A DNA stretch of 64,000 bases. Origin: Cyathus striatus. Its lineage: Eukaryota > Basidiomycota > Agaricomycetes > Agaricales > Nidulariaceae. The stretch's first letter is position 1; each line of letters begins with the position of its first letter. Shown piece after piece: positions 1-11,475 of the stretch. The position numbers and the translations under genes are program-made. Below the pieces are notes generated by a model that worked only from the letters and a program-made list of their open reading frames with translations, ran no database searches and was not told the origin of the DNA. Location of the stretch: positions 558,001-622,000 of the forward strand of contig JAOVFP010000017.1 in assembly GCA_025738555.1 (NCBI GenBank). Reading direction: 5' to 3'.

Positions 1-908
1 TATTTGTCATATAATATTAGAACTCAGTATTAGTAATGCACATCATGAGTACAAGGGTTGGGACGAGTCCCGAGTTGCCAATCAAAGTGTTCTATTTTGA
101 ATACATTACTAAGGGAATGGGACATCTGAGAGCTGGGGTTGAGTCCTGCACTGCCAGCAGAAATATCTAATTGATATATACTAAAGGAAATACAACCAGA
201 TGTGTGTTATCTAATTACTAGAGTCCAAAAGACTATGTACATGCACCCAGTACTTGATTGAAACTTAGCTAAGGGACGCGTTCCGCGTTCCTGTCACGTG
301 ATCAAACACGAGGCGTTAGAACCGTTATCTCCGAACCGGTTTTGCGGTTACACATAGACCGGAGCAAGTCATGTGACTTCGTACTTGTACTCCGAAATTA
401 TCCCGCTGTTTGATCTACCACATGGAATTCCACATGTATTGTTGCTCCCACATGGTCAATATGTTGGAAACAACATTATGTCGTCATATAAAGTAGTCTA
501 GAGTAGTTCCTTTCCATATATAGGTACTGTACAGTTTTATTTGTAAAAGATATATAAGGAGGACAGGAAGGAGGAGGAAAAGTAAGCAATCCCAGGAGAA
601 ATCCTAGGCTTCTTCCACTCTAGGAGTGTAATAAATTGGAATAGAAACGAATCTGAACAGTACTTGAACCGAGTAATTTCATATTAGAAAGAATATTTAA
701 TCTATAGTTTCCTACCTTTATACTAGTTTATACATTATCTGTGTTTTCTCTCCCTTGAACTTAAAGCCTGTGGTTTGCGATGATTATTTGAGTATTACAT
801 AATATATTAGTACTATTTAAATACAAATCACAAATTCGGCGCATCACTATGTTTGGCTTCTTCTAATGGGTAGGGCAACTGGGAGAGTTGGAGAAACGCC
901 AGGCCATA
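1..908. other. AT-rich stretch, no gene seen
   Basis: No exon chain or long ORF is visible on either strand. Two short related segments near positions 55-85 and 120-165 contain GAGTCC in a tRNA-B-box-like setting and may be worn SINE pieces. Positions 290-305 contain the E-box-like palindrome CACGTG, with nothing nearby to regulate. Confidence 0.4.
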
Positions 909-2387
909 CAGTGATTTTTATACATAATTCCACTGTAATTACAGTGGAATGGTTATGTATAGATCACTGTAGTTACAGTGGCAGCCTGTTATTATTCAGC
1001 ATAATGAAAGTTTGTTTCTAAGCGTGCTGATGCCGCGTGCCCCCAGAAGCTGATACACATGCATCCTTAGCAACGGATTACTAATCGCGCCCTCTCCCGC
1101 CCATGCGCAATATTTCCCAAAGAAATAGATTTAATTTACTGGGTCGGGACCGATTATGTTTTTAAGTGCTTCTTTAAACCTTCGTGTTGTTTTCTCCTGT
1201 AATTGAAATAAAACATACGGTAGAATTGGAAATAATAGATAATACCATATTCTATAATTCAGCACACACCCCTGTAAATGCTCAGTGTACCGCTATATTC
1301 AAATTGGTGCAAATAGAATTCTGAATCAATGTTTCAGCATCTCTAAACAAAAAAGAATCTTTTTTTTTTTTGCTGTCAAGGACAAATGAAACCAATGGTA
1401 TCAACGTATATTGATACACCCTACACTACAGCAGAGTCAATTAATGAAGTGAATGAGTAGATATATTATTATCAGTGTCAAATTAACCTGAGAACTACCT
1501 AAGTAAGTACTCAGCATCTGTTTTACTGAAGTTCCATATACATTAAAGCAATCTGTTCATAAGACTTTCAGGTTTCGTCAGACCGAAACTCAAAGTAATC
1601 CTATGGGCTCTACAGGTTGCATTATTACCTTTCCATAACTCGAATATTATACAATTTGTTGATTTTATCGGACATTTCATTCCAAGAACGGCTATAAATT
1701 GATTGTTTTCATTTTTCTCAAATCTCTGCAAATCTCCGTATGATACAGCATCCGGATTCCGGAGCGATGGATATTACATATCACGTGAAGATATCTATCA
1801 CCGATATCTTCGAACTTCGAAGGTCTTGTCTCGGATATCCCCAGACCCTGATGAAAGGATTCCACCCTGCCGCCCAATGACCCCGCCCTATTCCGGCTAC
1901 ATTCCCGCCCCTCCATATTTCTACATTGCATATACCTTTATAGACAGGAATATAATATTAATTAAATTTAGCATTGTATTTAATGCTTGTCAGACATGGT
2001 ACAATCAATTAAGTACGTTAAATCTAAAATAACGAAATTTCAGATTATTGGAAAACATATCTACAAATTGGAAACATACCAACTGTACAATTGACGCTCC
2101 GAGTTTCATAATGTGGGCAAAAACTAATTATGTAGGTCTTATTTAAAACTGTTGGGAAGTTCTAACACGAGGCCCGAGCTTCGAGGGCGCGCTCTACTGT
2201 GTATAGGTGTACCATGTACAGGTGCTCGTTGCGGTAATGTGTGCGGAACGCCCAGATCTATCGGGTACACGCGTCAATGTAATGTGTAGTTTACTGTTAC
2301 TTATGTAAGTACATACACTGTAACTACAGTCAGGTATACATAACGTTCCCACTGTAATTACAGTGGATTATTATAAAGATCACCCTA
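909..2387. mobile_element. Non-autonomous TIR element with nested palindromes
   Basis: The segments at 909-990 and about 2305-2387 are inverted copies of each other. Each carries GTGAT, a TTTATA run, a central palindrome, GTTATGTATA and then ACTGTAGTTACAGTG. The central palindrome CACTGTAATTACAGTG extends to a perfect 24 bp at 927-950 and to 18 bp at 2349-2366. No transposase-like ORF lies between, so this looks like a MITE or a deletion derivative. I found no target-site duplication, and the outer borders are good only to about 10 bp. Confidence 0.5.
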
Positions 2388-2893
2388 TCTAGTGGAAACG
2401 CAAGAACGGCGGTGGTACATCGGCTACAGTGTGCTCTCTTTCAGGCTTTTGGATTTAGTTGCCAAGGCCCAACATATTTGAACATTGGCGCTATTGATCT
2501 GCAGCCGGCGCTTATGGTATATCTCCCGAAGCTTAGGAGTACGGATCCGCTGTCCATGTCATCTTCTATATCGCTCCCTTCAACACCACCGTCATACATT
2601 GTACATCAAGATCACTAGCCCAACCCTACCCGGTTCTCTACCTCACCTGCCATAAAATTCGACCAATGCACCCCGCTTTACAGTATTGTGATATTACTCT
2701 CGAACATGGCTTGTACGTCGCTTCCATGGACAATTACCCTGACTTTTCATGCCTATTGGAAAGTTATGGGTACCGATGCTCAGCGCTTAGTTATTTGCAA
2801 TTTAGATCACCTCCACATGCTACAATATGATCGAATACTATACATTGTCACTTATTCGTTACAGCCACTCGTCTCACTGTTGATCGCTTACGG
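2388..2893. other. Spacer, no gene seen
   Basis: Short ORFs only, with no recognisable protein or RNA. It ends where the segmental duplication begins. Confidence 0.4.
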
Positions 2894-3988
2894 GTAAACG
2901 TGCTGTCACAGGTCTCTTCCTAGAATATGTAAACTCAAGTACTTGAAGGGTAAAAAAAGTAGACTTCGAAATAGACATAAACTGCTTATAGAAAAAGGAG
3001 ATGTATCGATTGGCTGTGTGTCCTGAAATATGAACACTCGATATAGCTCGTCTTTGGAATGATAATCAGCTTCGAATTTAGATAGCTAAAAATAAATATA
3101 GATCGAAACAGAATGAGATGGGAAGATGACGAATACAGGCGTTGAGATTAAGAGTCATCATTCGAAGAACAAGTTATTCTGACAGATGTAACAGCGCGAG
3201 TTGAACCGTTCCATTTTGGCGCTTCCTTGAATATTTCTATCTTCCTCTCAACCTCACTGTCTTCCTGTTATACCAGATTGCACCCCTACATGAGTCGTGT
3301 CTAGTGGAGCGTTACTTATAAGGCTATCAGTCAGTGTCGATGGCATGACTCTAAGCTTGTAGCAGTGGTGAAGGATCGAAGGTACATAAGATTTTTTATT
3401 TCATAGTCGCATACACCTTGACTTACATCGACGATTTGATGTTCGCGTACACGCTAAAGTTAGCAGCCAATCGATATTGAAGCTTCAAGTTCAATGGACC
3501 TATACTTGGGCGTATTGATGATTATCGATCTCATCTTACGCTAAGAATAAGCATCGATGAAAGACCTGTGTGACTTACAACTTGGATGAGTTGATGATTA
3601 TCGATCTCATCCTACGTTAATAATAATCTAGGCTGTGTGGGTTGCCATCGATTGTTATCGAACACTGTACTTATTATGTACTTATCTGTCAAAACTATAG
3701 ATGTAGTAATCATACAGCATGAAGATTATCGATTATATTGTTGAAATAAACGACGCATCGACGACGACGACATTACATTTGGCCTCAAAGCATGCAAGGG
3801 GAGGAAGCATGAGGCAAATGGATAAGTAGATACAGTACATAGTAAACTATCTAAATGCATATGTGGAGGCGGCAGGGAATGATGATCATGAAAATTTTTA
3901 ATTAGTAATATATTTCGACATATATCTTACACAGGACCATCAGATTCACCATGAGATTCACTATGGTCGCAAAGGGAGAGATGGTTGC

Positions 3989-4165
3989 GAGTCGGGACGC
4001 GTTTGAGACGCGCCGTGGGAACTTGATCACGTTGGTACTCGCGTGTTCGACTTGTCGGCCGACACCGGGATCAGACGGAAGGGTTTCCTTTAAGTCTCCT
4101 TTGCCCTCCTCGCCTCGCTTTCCCTCCCCAACCTTCTCCTCAGCCTCCCCCTCTTCCTTATCATT
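3989..4165 (+). repeat. Dispersed repeat with TGTCGGCCGACA core
   Basis: A segment of about 180 bp containing GACGCGTTTGAGACGCG, GATCACGTTGG, the perfect 12-bp palindrome TGTCGGCCGACA, and a pyrimidine-rich tail. A second copy at 11307-11475 follows from the segmental duplication. More diverged inverted copies lie at 15848-15975 and about 25840-25980, outside the duplication, so the repeat has moved on its own. Its class is unknown; a short SINE-like element is possible. Confidence 0.5.
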
Positions 4166-4899
4166 CAAACCCCGGATCCATTGGAGACTTTGCTAGTTCA
4201 AAGCCCCCGGACTTCGTTCCCAAGTTCTTCCTGCTTTACGCTACCGCCGTGAACAACATTGGAATATGTTGTATGTGTCAGAGAGTGGGTGAATATGTAC
4301 GTTCACTCTCTTTGTTTCGTTTCCACGAGCTAACTACAGGCTGTGAAATAGGCCTTCCGTTGACATTCAGAAGGACTACTCATAGGCTCCAAGATTCAAT
4401 GCCTGGCGCGATGCGAATGTACCACTTTCCCTCAACAACCCCGCGTCCCTCTAGGAAAGCCTTACGCTATGGCAGGTTATCGAAGCACAGATTAACCTAA
4501 GCTTCTAGAAGTCGGTTGATAGAGTAGGGGGTGTAGAATAATCGAGGCGTTATTGCTTGTTCGCTGTATGCGTCGGCGAAGTGAGCTACAGGTAAGTTTC
4601 TATCCTGTCTTACACGATATCTGTGCTTATAGTACTTAACTAAGGAACTTCATGAAACTCATCGTCTACGAAGCAGCAAGCTTTATTTTCTGCCATGCTG
4701 CGGCCCACATACTTCAAGAACTGTCCTGGTCAAATCCAACTAGCACGAGCAGACGCAACCCAGAGAGATCTGAAGTGCTCAGGTATCAGACTACGACGAC
4801 ACTAGCTAGTGCAAGAGGCCATGTAGACCCGGCGAGGGTACCTATGGGCTATAGGAAGGACTGAGCCAGTGGCTTAGATGGGATGGAGTAAGAGGTACT

Positions 4900-5410
4900 T
4901 GGTCTTGGTAGATAGTAGTCGCTGCTCAGGGTACGCTCCGCTTCCATGCTTTGCATTACGGGGATGGGTTTTACGCGTGGGGTTGCATGATAGGGAAGCT
5001 TTGTGGTTATGATACATGTGCTGAAGCCGCTGGCTAATGGCTGCGGGGCGTCTCCACGATATCATCTTCCTTTCGGTTTCCAACACTACCACGGTCACCA
5101 CGACTCACCCCAGCCCGCCACTACCGCCACAACCTTTCACGATCCACCATGGCCATTACAACCATCTTCCTCGTACCTCCTTGGCCTTCCTGCACGTTTT
5201 CACCAATACGGGGCGGAAGTATACGCCCAGGATTTGTATGAGTCCATGCAAGAACTTCTGTGTACGTCCGTCTAAATACTTCTTTACTGTTCTCGTACTA
5301 CCACTACCTTTACAGCTCAGCATGCTATCGATCGTCGACCGTCAAACGTGTGCAACTTGCCACGTCGTCACCGTTATTACTTCGATCATTGTAAGCTCCT
5401 TGTTATTTTG
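4900..5410 (+). pseudogene. Relic of an unrecognised duplicated gene family (copy a)
   Basis: Related exon-like sequence appears at about 4900-5410 and 12130-12660 (within the two duplication arms), again at 12700-13000, and inverted at 20203-20499. Shared marks are a Cys-rich piece before a GTACGCTCCG-type junction, a GAAGCTTTGTGG block, a Thr/His-rich CCACCACGACC tract, and a segment coding roughly GLRYTPR. The best single reading frame is on the minus strand at 20203-20499. No copy has a clean full-length frame. I do not recognise the family. The four-fold recurrence supports a real, decayed gene rather than chance ORFs. Confidence 0.35.
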
Positions 5411-5440
5411 ATTAACGGTGTCCTTTAACCACAGGACATA

Positions 5441-5860
5441 GTACAAGATGGTGCGAACCGCTAGCAATGATTACGGGGAAATGAAGCATTCGGTGATCTT
5501 TAAAAGAAGCGACGTTTAGCGACGAGAGGATGGTTTCTCCTACACCGCTTAGTACCTTTTGGTTTCTTAGTATCTGCGATGGTGTTGTGTTCAGAATATG
5601 TTCATTTACTGGTCGACAATTCTATACCACAGTACCAGCCCTTTAGAAGTGTTCCGTACCTAGAATGGAATTGGAATAGATGGGAAATTGTATGCGCGAT
5701 GACGTGTGTAGAGGATCTAGATTGAAAGAGAGTACGACAAGTGCGAACGGTTGAGTGAGCTGGTGTTACTCAAGGCTACGATTGGCGGGGAGGGTGAGGA
5801 GTAAAAATACAGTAGCTACTGGATCATCACCCCGCCCGATTTAATATTATACCATGAGAA
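5441..5860. other. Spacer, no gene seen
   Basis: No supported gene. Near 5795 the string GAGTAAAAATACAGTA matches the tail of the tRNA-like repeat at 5990-6120, so a SINE fragment probably ends here. Confidence 0.35.
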
Positions 5861-5989
5861 ACTCTCAGTATAAAAAGCCTATGGCTGGGTTAGTTCGTGT
5901 GTCCTCCTTTATATATAGTACATCAACAAAATCGGAATACAAGTTGGATCCCAAAACAGAGACATGGAAAATGACAACTCTGTGTGTAA

Positions 5990-6120
5990 GGTCGAGAGTA
6001 AAAATACAGTAACAACGGGACAGTACATCACTCTGCCTGGGATTCGAACCCAGCTTTAGTGCACATGCAGTTGATATGACAGGTGAAACTAGCTGATGAA
6101 CTAACTGAGAGTTATCAGAT
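5990..6120 (-). repeat. tRNA-like SINE copy (minus strand)
   Basis: On the minus strand the segment contains CTGGGTTCGAATCCCAGG, a perfect T-arm and pol III B box, near 6031-6052. It is preceded by an A-box-like AGTTAGTTCATCAGCTAGT and followed by a tail with TGTATTTTTACTC. A second, more worn copy lies at about 6500-6610 (CTGGGTTCGCATACCAGG), and a possible fragment near 6350-6420. The same head and tail recur at 8925-9060 and 14970-15080. Confidence 0.5.
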
Positions 6121-6499
6121 TCGTTCATGAGTATTATACGACGAGAAACTCACAATATAAGAAGCATATGCTAGGTTAGCTGATGTTACTTAAGGCTACT
6201 GTAACATGTTAATCGGATTGTCCACCGTTGTATAGTTTATCTTCTCCTTTCGGCTTCAATGTTGTTGTAAAATTTATACTTAGTAGATCAACAAAGGAAT
6301 ACAAGTTTTATCCCAAAACAGAGACACGGAAAATGAAACCTCTGTTTGTAAGGTCGAGCCCAGTTCTAACTCGCGCAGGTGGAGACAGGCGCGTGAACTG
6401 ACTGATAGACTAACACCGAATTACTGTTACTACGATAAACATGGTATATATATTTATCTCTGTACTTGTACGTGATATAAAATACATTCAGCTAGCTCG

Positions 6500-6610
6500 A
6501 TACTCGCATCTCTCCGCCTGGTATGCGAACCCAGCTTTTGCATGCAGTTGATAATACAGGTGTGTGTATTCAACGAATAAACTAGAAAGTTATCAAAGTT
6601 ATTCATGAGC
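6500..6610 (-). repeat. tRNA-like SINE copy, degraded
   Basis: Minus-strand copy of the same family, with a damaged B box (one base off the GGTTCGAATCC consensus) and a weak A-box region. The neighbouring 6610-6960 stretch shows no gene. Confidence 0.4.
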
Positions 6611-6971
6611 ATCATATATTGAGAAACTCACGTTATAGAATGAGTATAGCTAAAATTCAGTGTTACTCTAGTCTGCTGTTAGTAATTCATTAATCGTTTG
6701 CTCAAAACAATGATATCTCAGTTATCATGAATCAGCTATCGAAAAGGCGTACAAGTTCAAAGCTCACAAATGGATGAAGATGAACGAAACAAGTGTAATC
6801 TGTGCTTCAGTACGACAGTATCCACTCCAAATCATCCAAAAGAACCCAACACGTCCTTCGACCAGACATAAATAAGTAGACGACGAACTATACCAGTCGA
6901 TTTTCATTATAGTCCTCCATCGAACTAGCAAGGGATCACACTTGACCCCCCTCTCCCTACCATCCCACCAC

Positions 6972-7957
6972 TCACCTACCAACTAGGACCCCCATACCAG
7001 CCATCCCCATCCCCAACGCGACTCCCATACCAACAGCCCACCTAGCGCCAGCCATCACTCTACCACTCCCACTTGTACTACTAGCTGCACTCTGACTGGG
7101 TACACTAACGCTCGTGCTCGTCACAACCACCGTCCTCTGCGAACTCGTGGACGGTACAACTGGACCTGGTGCAGTAGGTAAGCTTACACTGGCGGAAAGC
7201 GTCGTACTGGCACTCGGAATGGAACTCGTCGAAGAAAGCGATGAGGATGTGGTGGACGTTGAGGAAAGGAGAGAGGACAGTGCTGTTCCGCTTAATGTTG
7301 ATGCGGATGATGATGGGAGGGAGGACAAGGCGGTTCCGCTGAGCGTGGATGAAATCGACGTTTGCGCTGTCGTAGCTGTTTTTGTGTATACTACATAAGT
7401 TAAACCAAAGTAACCTAAAAGTGAGACACACCCGAAAGCGAAATCGGCCCAGGACCACTCGATAGAGGGATCGAAAACGTGCAAGCTGGAAATGTATTCG
7501 TTCCCGTTGAGCCTACGTATATCAGCCAAACCATCATGTGTGCAGGTAAATGAAAGGGAACGAACTGGAGCACAGAGCGGACAGGATGCCACGTACAGCG
7601 GGTTGGTCTTCAGGGTGACAGTCGTGCGACGCGCATGTTACGGTTGCGTTTACGAAGCCGGAATTGCAGAGGCATGTTGCTTGGAGGGGTTGTCTGTGTG
7701 GTGGGGTTAGTTGCGTGAAGGGGGAAGAGGAGGGGGAGGGAAGGGTGTGGGGTAAAGGACTTGAACAGAGGCGAATAGCAGAAAATAACACAGGGAGAAG
7801 AGAAAAGAACGACGTACAAAGTACACTCAGCAGCCTGAGCAGCTGTCTCTGCACACGTTGTCGCACATGCAGGGAGTCCATCTATCCCACTTCCATCCTG
7901 ACCAACTACAACTTTCACGAGAAGAAGAAGCGTGATGGAGAGCTTGACGTTGAGCAT
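6972..7957 (-). CDS. CFEM-domain GPI-anchor-type cell-surface protein (gene 1)
   Basis: Three exons fit with consistent phases: 7957-7818, 7693-7566 and 7414-6972, giving 236 residues. Introns start GTACGT and GTTCGT and end ACACAG and TTTTAG. Residues 1-19 are a hydrophobic signal peptide ending VVVGQ. Residues about 28-90 carry eight cysteines in CFEM order (CATTC, then C, CLC, C, C, C). A Ser/Thr-rich stalk follows, then a small-residue site and a hydrophobic C-terminal tail typical of a GPI signal. In known CFEM proteins this domain binds haem or acts at the cell surface or wall. The Asp usually found shortly before the CxC pair is absent here (TLQPLQAT), so haem binding is doubtful. A paralogue at 58283-59322 has the same exon plan. 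No regulator is visible. Confidence 0.85.
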
Positions 7958-8144
7958 TGTATACGATTCGCGTCGTGCGTCCAACACTCGTTTACTTTGT
8001 AGTTTTTGCAGAGAGTAGGGCGAGTTCAAGGTGGAACAGCGTGTACGGTGGTAAACGTATGCTGAGCTGGCTGGAAGGAAGATGAAAGAAGGTGGATGGT
8101 GTCAAGATGACGTTGAGGTGACAGCAGATCATATTGAACCTAAG

Positions 8145-8714
8145 GTAGAGGACATCTGAATCTGGCACCCCTTACATAATCCAAATCTCGTACTGAAATT
8201 CCTTCCTCACGCATTATTTACATGTAAATCTAACTCCAACATTTGATAGCTTTTAGCAATTGGATCAAAATGTTGGAATTTATTTTCTGAAATTTTGACT
8301 ACAGCTGGAGTAATTTAAGAAACATTTTTTTGACCACAAAGTGGCATAAAACATCATATAAATGCATTTCCATATGTTTGGAAGGCATTTCGACTCTCCG
8401 ACCTCGAACATTTTGCGCCTTACATAATACAATTATGATTATGTAACATTTAACACGTGATATATAGTAACGCTTTGTCACAGCTTGTGACATTGAGAAA
8501 GGTACAAGCTGAGAGTGTTGTTCACTTTTTCAATGCATTAGTTAGTATAGTCACATTTTTGGGCTTTTATGTGCATATCTAGCTTAGGTAGTCTTGAGCT
8601 TTCATAAAATTAGAGCTCTAAATTTTTTTTATTTTTTGGAAACCCAAGGATTTTGCGCCTCTTGGCGCTTACTAAGCTGCTTACATAAGGGTGTCAGGTT
8701 TAGATGTCCTCTAC
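8145..8714. mobile_element. MITE with about 30-bp TIRs (family A, solo copy)
   Basis: The ends are inverted copies. GTAGAGGACATCTGAATCTG, followed by a GCACCC block and TTACATAA, begins at 8145, and its complement ends at 8714. The match may extend outward through CTAAG/CTTAG. The interior is AT-rich with no transposase. A copy of nearly equal length (about 579 bp once its insert is removed) lies at 50787-52104, in the opposite orientation. I saw no convincing target-site duplication, so the superfamily is open. Confidence 0.7.
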
Positions 8715-8933
8715 CTTAGTGATGGATGGGAGCCGAAGCCTGTTCGGAATCACATTATGTAACGTTACTAACAACCATCACGCGCACGCGACAATAGACC
8801 AGTATTTGCGCAAGGATGTGAATTCGATGGGTTTGACACTGGATGGCTGTTGTATGAAGAGAGTCGGTGCGTGCCGGGTCGTAGAGTGCGCACAATTGGT
8901 TTCATATATTGTAAACATAGAATACTTAACAAC

Positions 8934-9033
8934 TCTTTGTTAGTATATCGGTTAGTACACGCGCTTGTCATACGATGATTACCGTTGAGAATGTTCACCG
9001 CGCGAAAGCTGGGTTCGACTCCCAGACAGAGAG
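8934..9033 (+). tRNA. tRNA-Asp(GTC)-like sequence with possible 28-nt intron
   Basis: A complete cloverleaf can be drawn: acceptor TCTTTGT/ACAGAGA (8934-8940, 9026-9032), D-stem GTA/TAC, anticodon stem CGCGC/GCGCG (8960-8964, 9000-9004), anticodon GTC in TTGTCA, T-arm CTGGG-TTCGACT-CCCAG (9009-9025), discriminator G. The anticodon loop holds an extra segment at 8971-8998, where eukaryotic tRNA introns sit. Degraded relatives with the same head and flanks at 6.0, 6.5 and 15.0 kb suggest this is the head of a tRNA-derived SINE rather than a working tRNA gene. Both readings remain open. Confidence 0.4.
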
Positions 9034-9060
9034 ATATTTTGTGTAGTGATTTTACTCTGC

Positions 9061-9744
9061 GTACGTAGCGCTATGTATTCCAAACATTCAATAATACTTT
9101 ATCAATTTATCTGGGCCTTCTAAATAGCACCCAGCATATAACCTCATATAACCTTGCCCCACTCGTATAGTAACATCCTCTTTGACTCGTAACCACGCTA
9201 CACAGAGACCCCAAATTGCAAGTTGCAACCTTTTTAATATACCAACAACCGCTCTAACGAGTTCTCACATCTACGAATCATAAACTACTGATTTATTTCT
9301 TACCTATGCATGACATACGAAATAAAGTGATTAACTCGAGGTTCTCAAATATAAAGCAGGAACTATACTGTCTTCTTTTGACGAATGAAAGGGGGTTGAT
9401 TTATTTCGACCTACTTGCACATGATACATATGTAGTCAATGGTTAAAAATAATAGTCTTCACTTTGAGAAATGAAATGAAATGAAATTAATTACTATAAC
9501 ATATTTTTCTACTGATAGCCATATAGTGTAGCTCCCCAACAGTCTTGAGCATCAACGTCAACCCCTCGTGCCCCAGCTCTGGAATTCCCATTAGAAATCG
9601 CGAATACTAATATTGACATTATTAGTGAAGAAGCAAAATATCACTTGGAAAACTTCAAAGGATTCCCGGTGTTTTTTACTTGTGGCGCGGGCTCGAACCA
9701 TGCCCATATCATTACACCTCGTTCCCAGTCTACCACGCTACTTA
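9061..9744. other. Spacer with one tRNA-like fragment
   Basis: No coding gene is seen. On the minus strand at about 9675-9745 the string GCATGGTTCGAGCCCGCGCC follows TAGCGTGGTAGACTGGG, which resembles a B box and an A box. No full acceptor stem could be drawn, so this is probably another SINE head. Confidence 0.35.
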
Positions 9745-10411
9745 AACGTGCTGTTATAAGTTTCTTCATAGGATATGTAAATTCAAGTACTTTAAGGGTA
9801 AAAAATGTAGACTTCAAAATAGACATAAACTGCTTATAGAACAAGGAGATGTATCGATTGGCTGTGTGTCCTGAAATTTGAACACTCAATATAGCTCGTC
9901 GTTGGAATGATAATCAGCTTCGAACTTGGATAGCTAATAATAAATATGGATCGAAACAGGATGTGATGGGAAGATGACGAATATAGGTGTTGAGATTAAA
10001 AGTCATCATTGTTATTCTGACAGATGTAATAGTGCGAGTTGAACCATACCATTTTGGCGCTTCATTGAATATTTCTACCCTCCTCCAAACCTCACTGTCT
10101 CCCAGTTATACCAGATTGTACCCCTACACGAGTCGTGTCTAGTGGGGCGCTACTTATAAGGCTATCAGTCGGTGTCGATGGCACGGCTCTAAGCTTGTAG
10201 CGGTGGTTAAAGATCGAAGGTACGTAAGGTTTTTTATATCATAGTCGCATACACCTTGACTTACATCCACGATATGATGTTCGCGTACACGCTAAAGTTA
10301 GCAGCCAATCGATATTGAAGCTTCAAGTTCAAGAGACCTACATATTCTTGGGCGCATTGATGATTATCGATCTCATCTTACGCTAAGAATAAGCATCGAT
10401 GAAAGACCTGT

Positions 10412-11058
10412 CACTCCTGGCTGCCGACTTTTTTGCCGTTCGCAAAATCCATCCAAATTTGACCTCAATAACTTTAAATATTGACTGAAGATTTTGGCTG
10501 TCGCAAAATGTTCACTATTGGCTAGTGCAAAATTGTAGACAAATATTACATTTTGTACATATCTTGTATGAATACAAATCATTCTTTTTGTTCTAATTTT
10601 AGCTTCATCAAAATAAGTGTCAAATGTAACGTTGTGAACGTGTTTTAACCTCACGCAAAATTTATCGTTTTACATGACTGCAAAACCCGTGCAAAATGAA
10701 TCATTTTGCTTTTTCTCTTAAAATAATAGGTTCACCAGTTGTGTTATTTTAAGAGACAAAGCAAAATGATTCATTTTACACGGCTTTTGCAGTCATGCAA
10801 AACAATAAATTTTGTGTGAGGTCAAAACACGTTCACAACATTACATTTGACACTTATTTTGATGAAGCTAAAATTAGAACAAAAAGAATGATTTGTATTC
10901 ATACAAGATATGTACAAAATGTAATATTTGTCTACAATTTTGCACTAGCCAATAGTGAACATTTTGCGACAGCCAAAATCTTCAGTCAATATTTAAAGTT
11001 ATTGAGGTCAAATTTGGATGGATTTTGCGAACGGCAAAAAAGTCGGCGGCCAGGAGTG
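10412..11058. mobile_element. Fold-back MITE, near-perfect 647-bp palindrome
   Basis: Two arms of about 315 bp (10412-10728 and 10743-11058) are almost exact reverse complements around a short centre. The ends read CACTCCTGGC and GCCAGGAGTG. TGT flanks both sides (10409-10411 and 11059-11061). The paralogous empty site in duplication copy 1 reads GACCTGTGTGAC, which is what one TGT copy without the insert would give. A CACT terminus with a 3-bp duplication suggests the CACTA superfamily. The two mirrored ORFs in the arms arise from the palindrome and are not genes. Confidence 0.9.
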
Positions 11059-11306
11059 TGTGTGACTTGCAACTTGGACGAGTTGATGATTATCGATCTC
11101 ATCCTACGTTAATAATAATCATCGATGAAAGATATTAATAGGCTGTGTGGTTTACCATCGGTTGTTATCGAATACCGTGCTTATTATGTACTTATCTATC
11201 AAAATTATAGATGTAGTAATAACACAGCATGAAGATTATCGATTATTACTTGCACAGGACCATCGGATTCACTATGCTCGCAAAGGGACAGTCACGGTTT
11301 GTTCAG

Positions 11307-11475
11307 AGTCGGGACGCGTTCGAGACGCGCCGTGGGAGCTTGATCACGTTGGTATTCGCCTGTTCGACTTGTCGGCCGACGCCGGAGTCGGACGGAAGGG
11401 TCTCCTTCAAGTTTTCTTGGCCCTCCTCGCCTCCTCTCCCTCCCCAGCCTTCTCCTCAGCCTCCACCTCCTCCTT
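11307..11475 (+). repeat. Dispersed repeat with TGTCGGCCGAC core (copy 2)
   Basis: Counterpart of 3989-4165 inside the second arm of the segmental duplication, with GACGCGTTCGAGACGCG, GATCACGTTGG and the pyrimidine-rich tail preserved. The palindromic core reads TGTCGGCCGACG here, one base off. Confidence 0.5.

Larger units (their letters stand above)
2894..5440 (+). repeat. Segmental duplication, copy 1
   Basis: This stretch is repeated in the same order and orientation at 9745-12660. Matching landmarks are AAACGTGCTGT (2894 and 9745), the block around GATGTATCGATTGGCTGTG (3000 and 9848), and the GATCGTCGAC block near 5331 and 12552. Copy 1 has about 180 bp near 3740-3925 that copy 2 lacks. 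Copy 2 has a 647-bp MITE that copy 1 lacks; the empty site here is at about 3562-3575. Only gene relics are seen inside. Confidence 0.8.

Noticed and set aside
7114..7398. Plus-strand frame across the CFEM stalk
   Set aside because: Shadow of the Ser/Thr-rich exon on the other strand; no start context or introns of its own.
10373..11112. Two mirrored ORFs coding almost the same peptide on opposite strands
   Set aside because: They follow from the palindrome of the fold-back MITE; no gene-like features.
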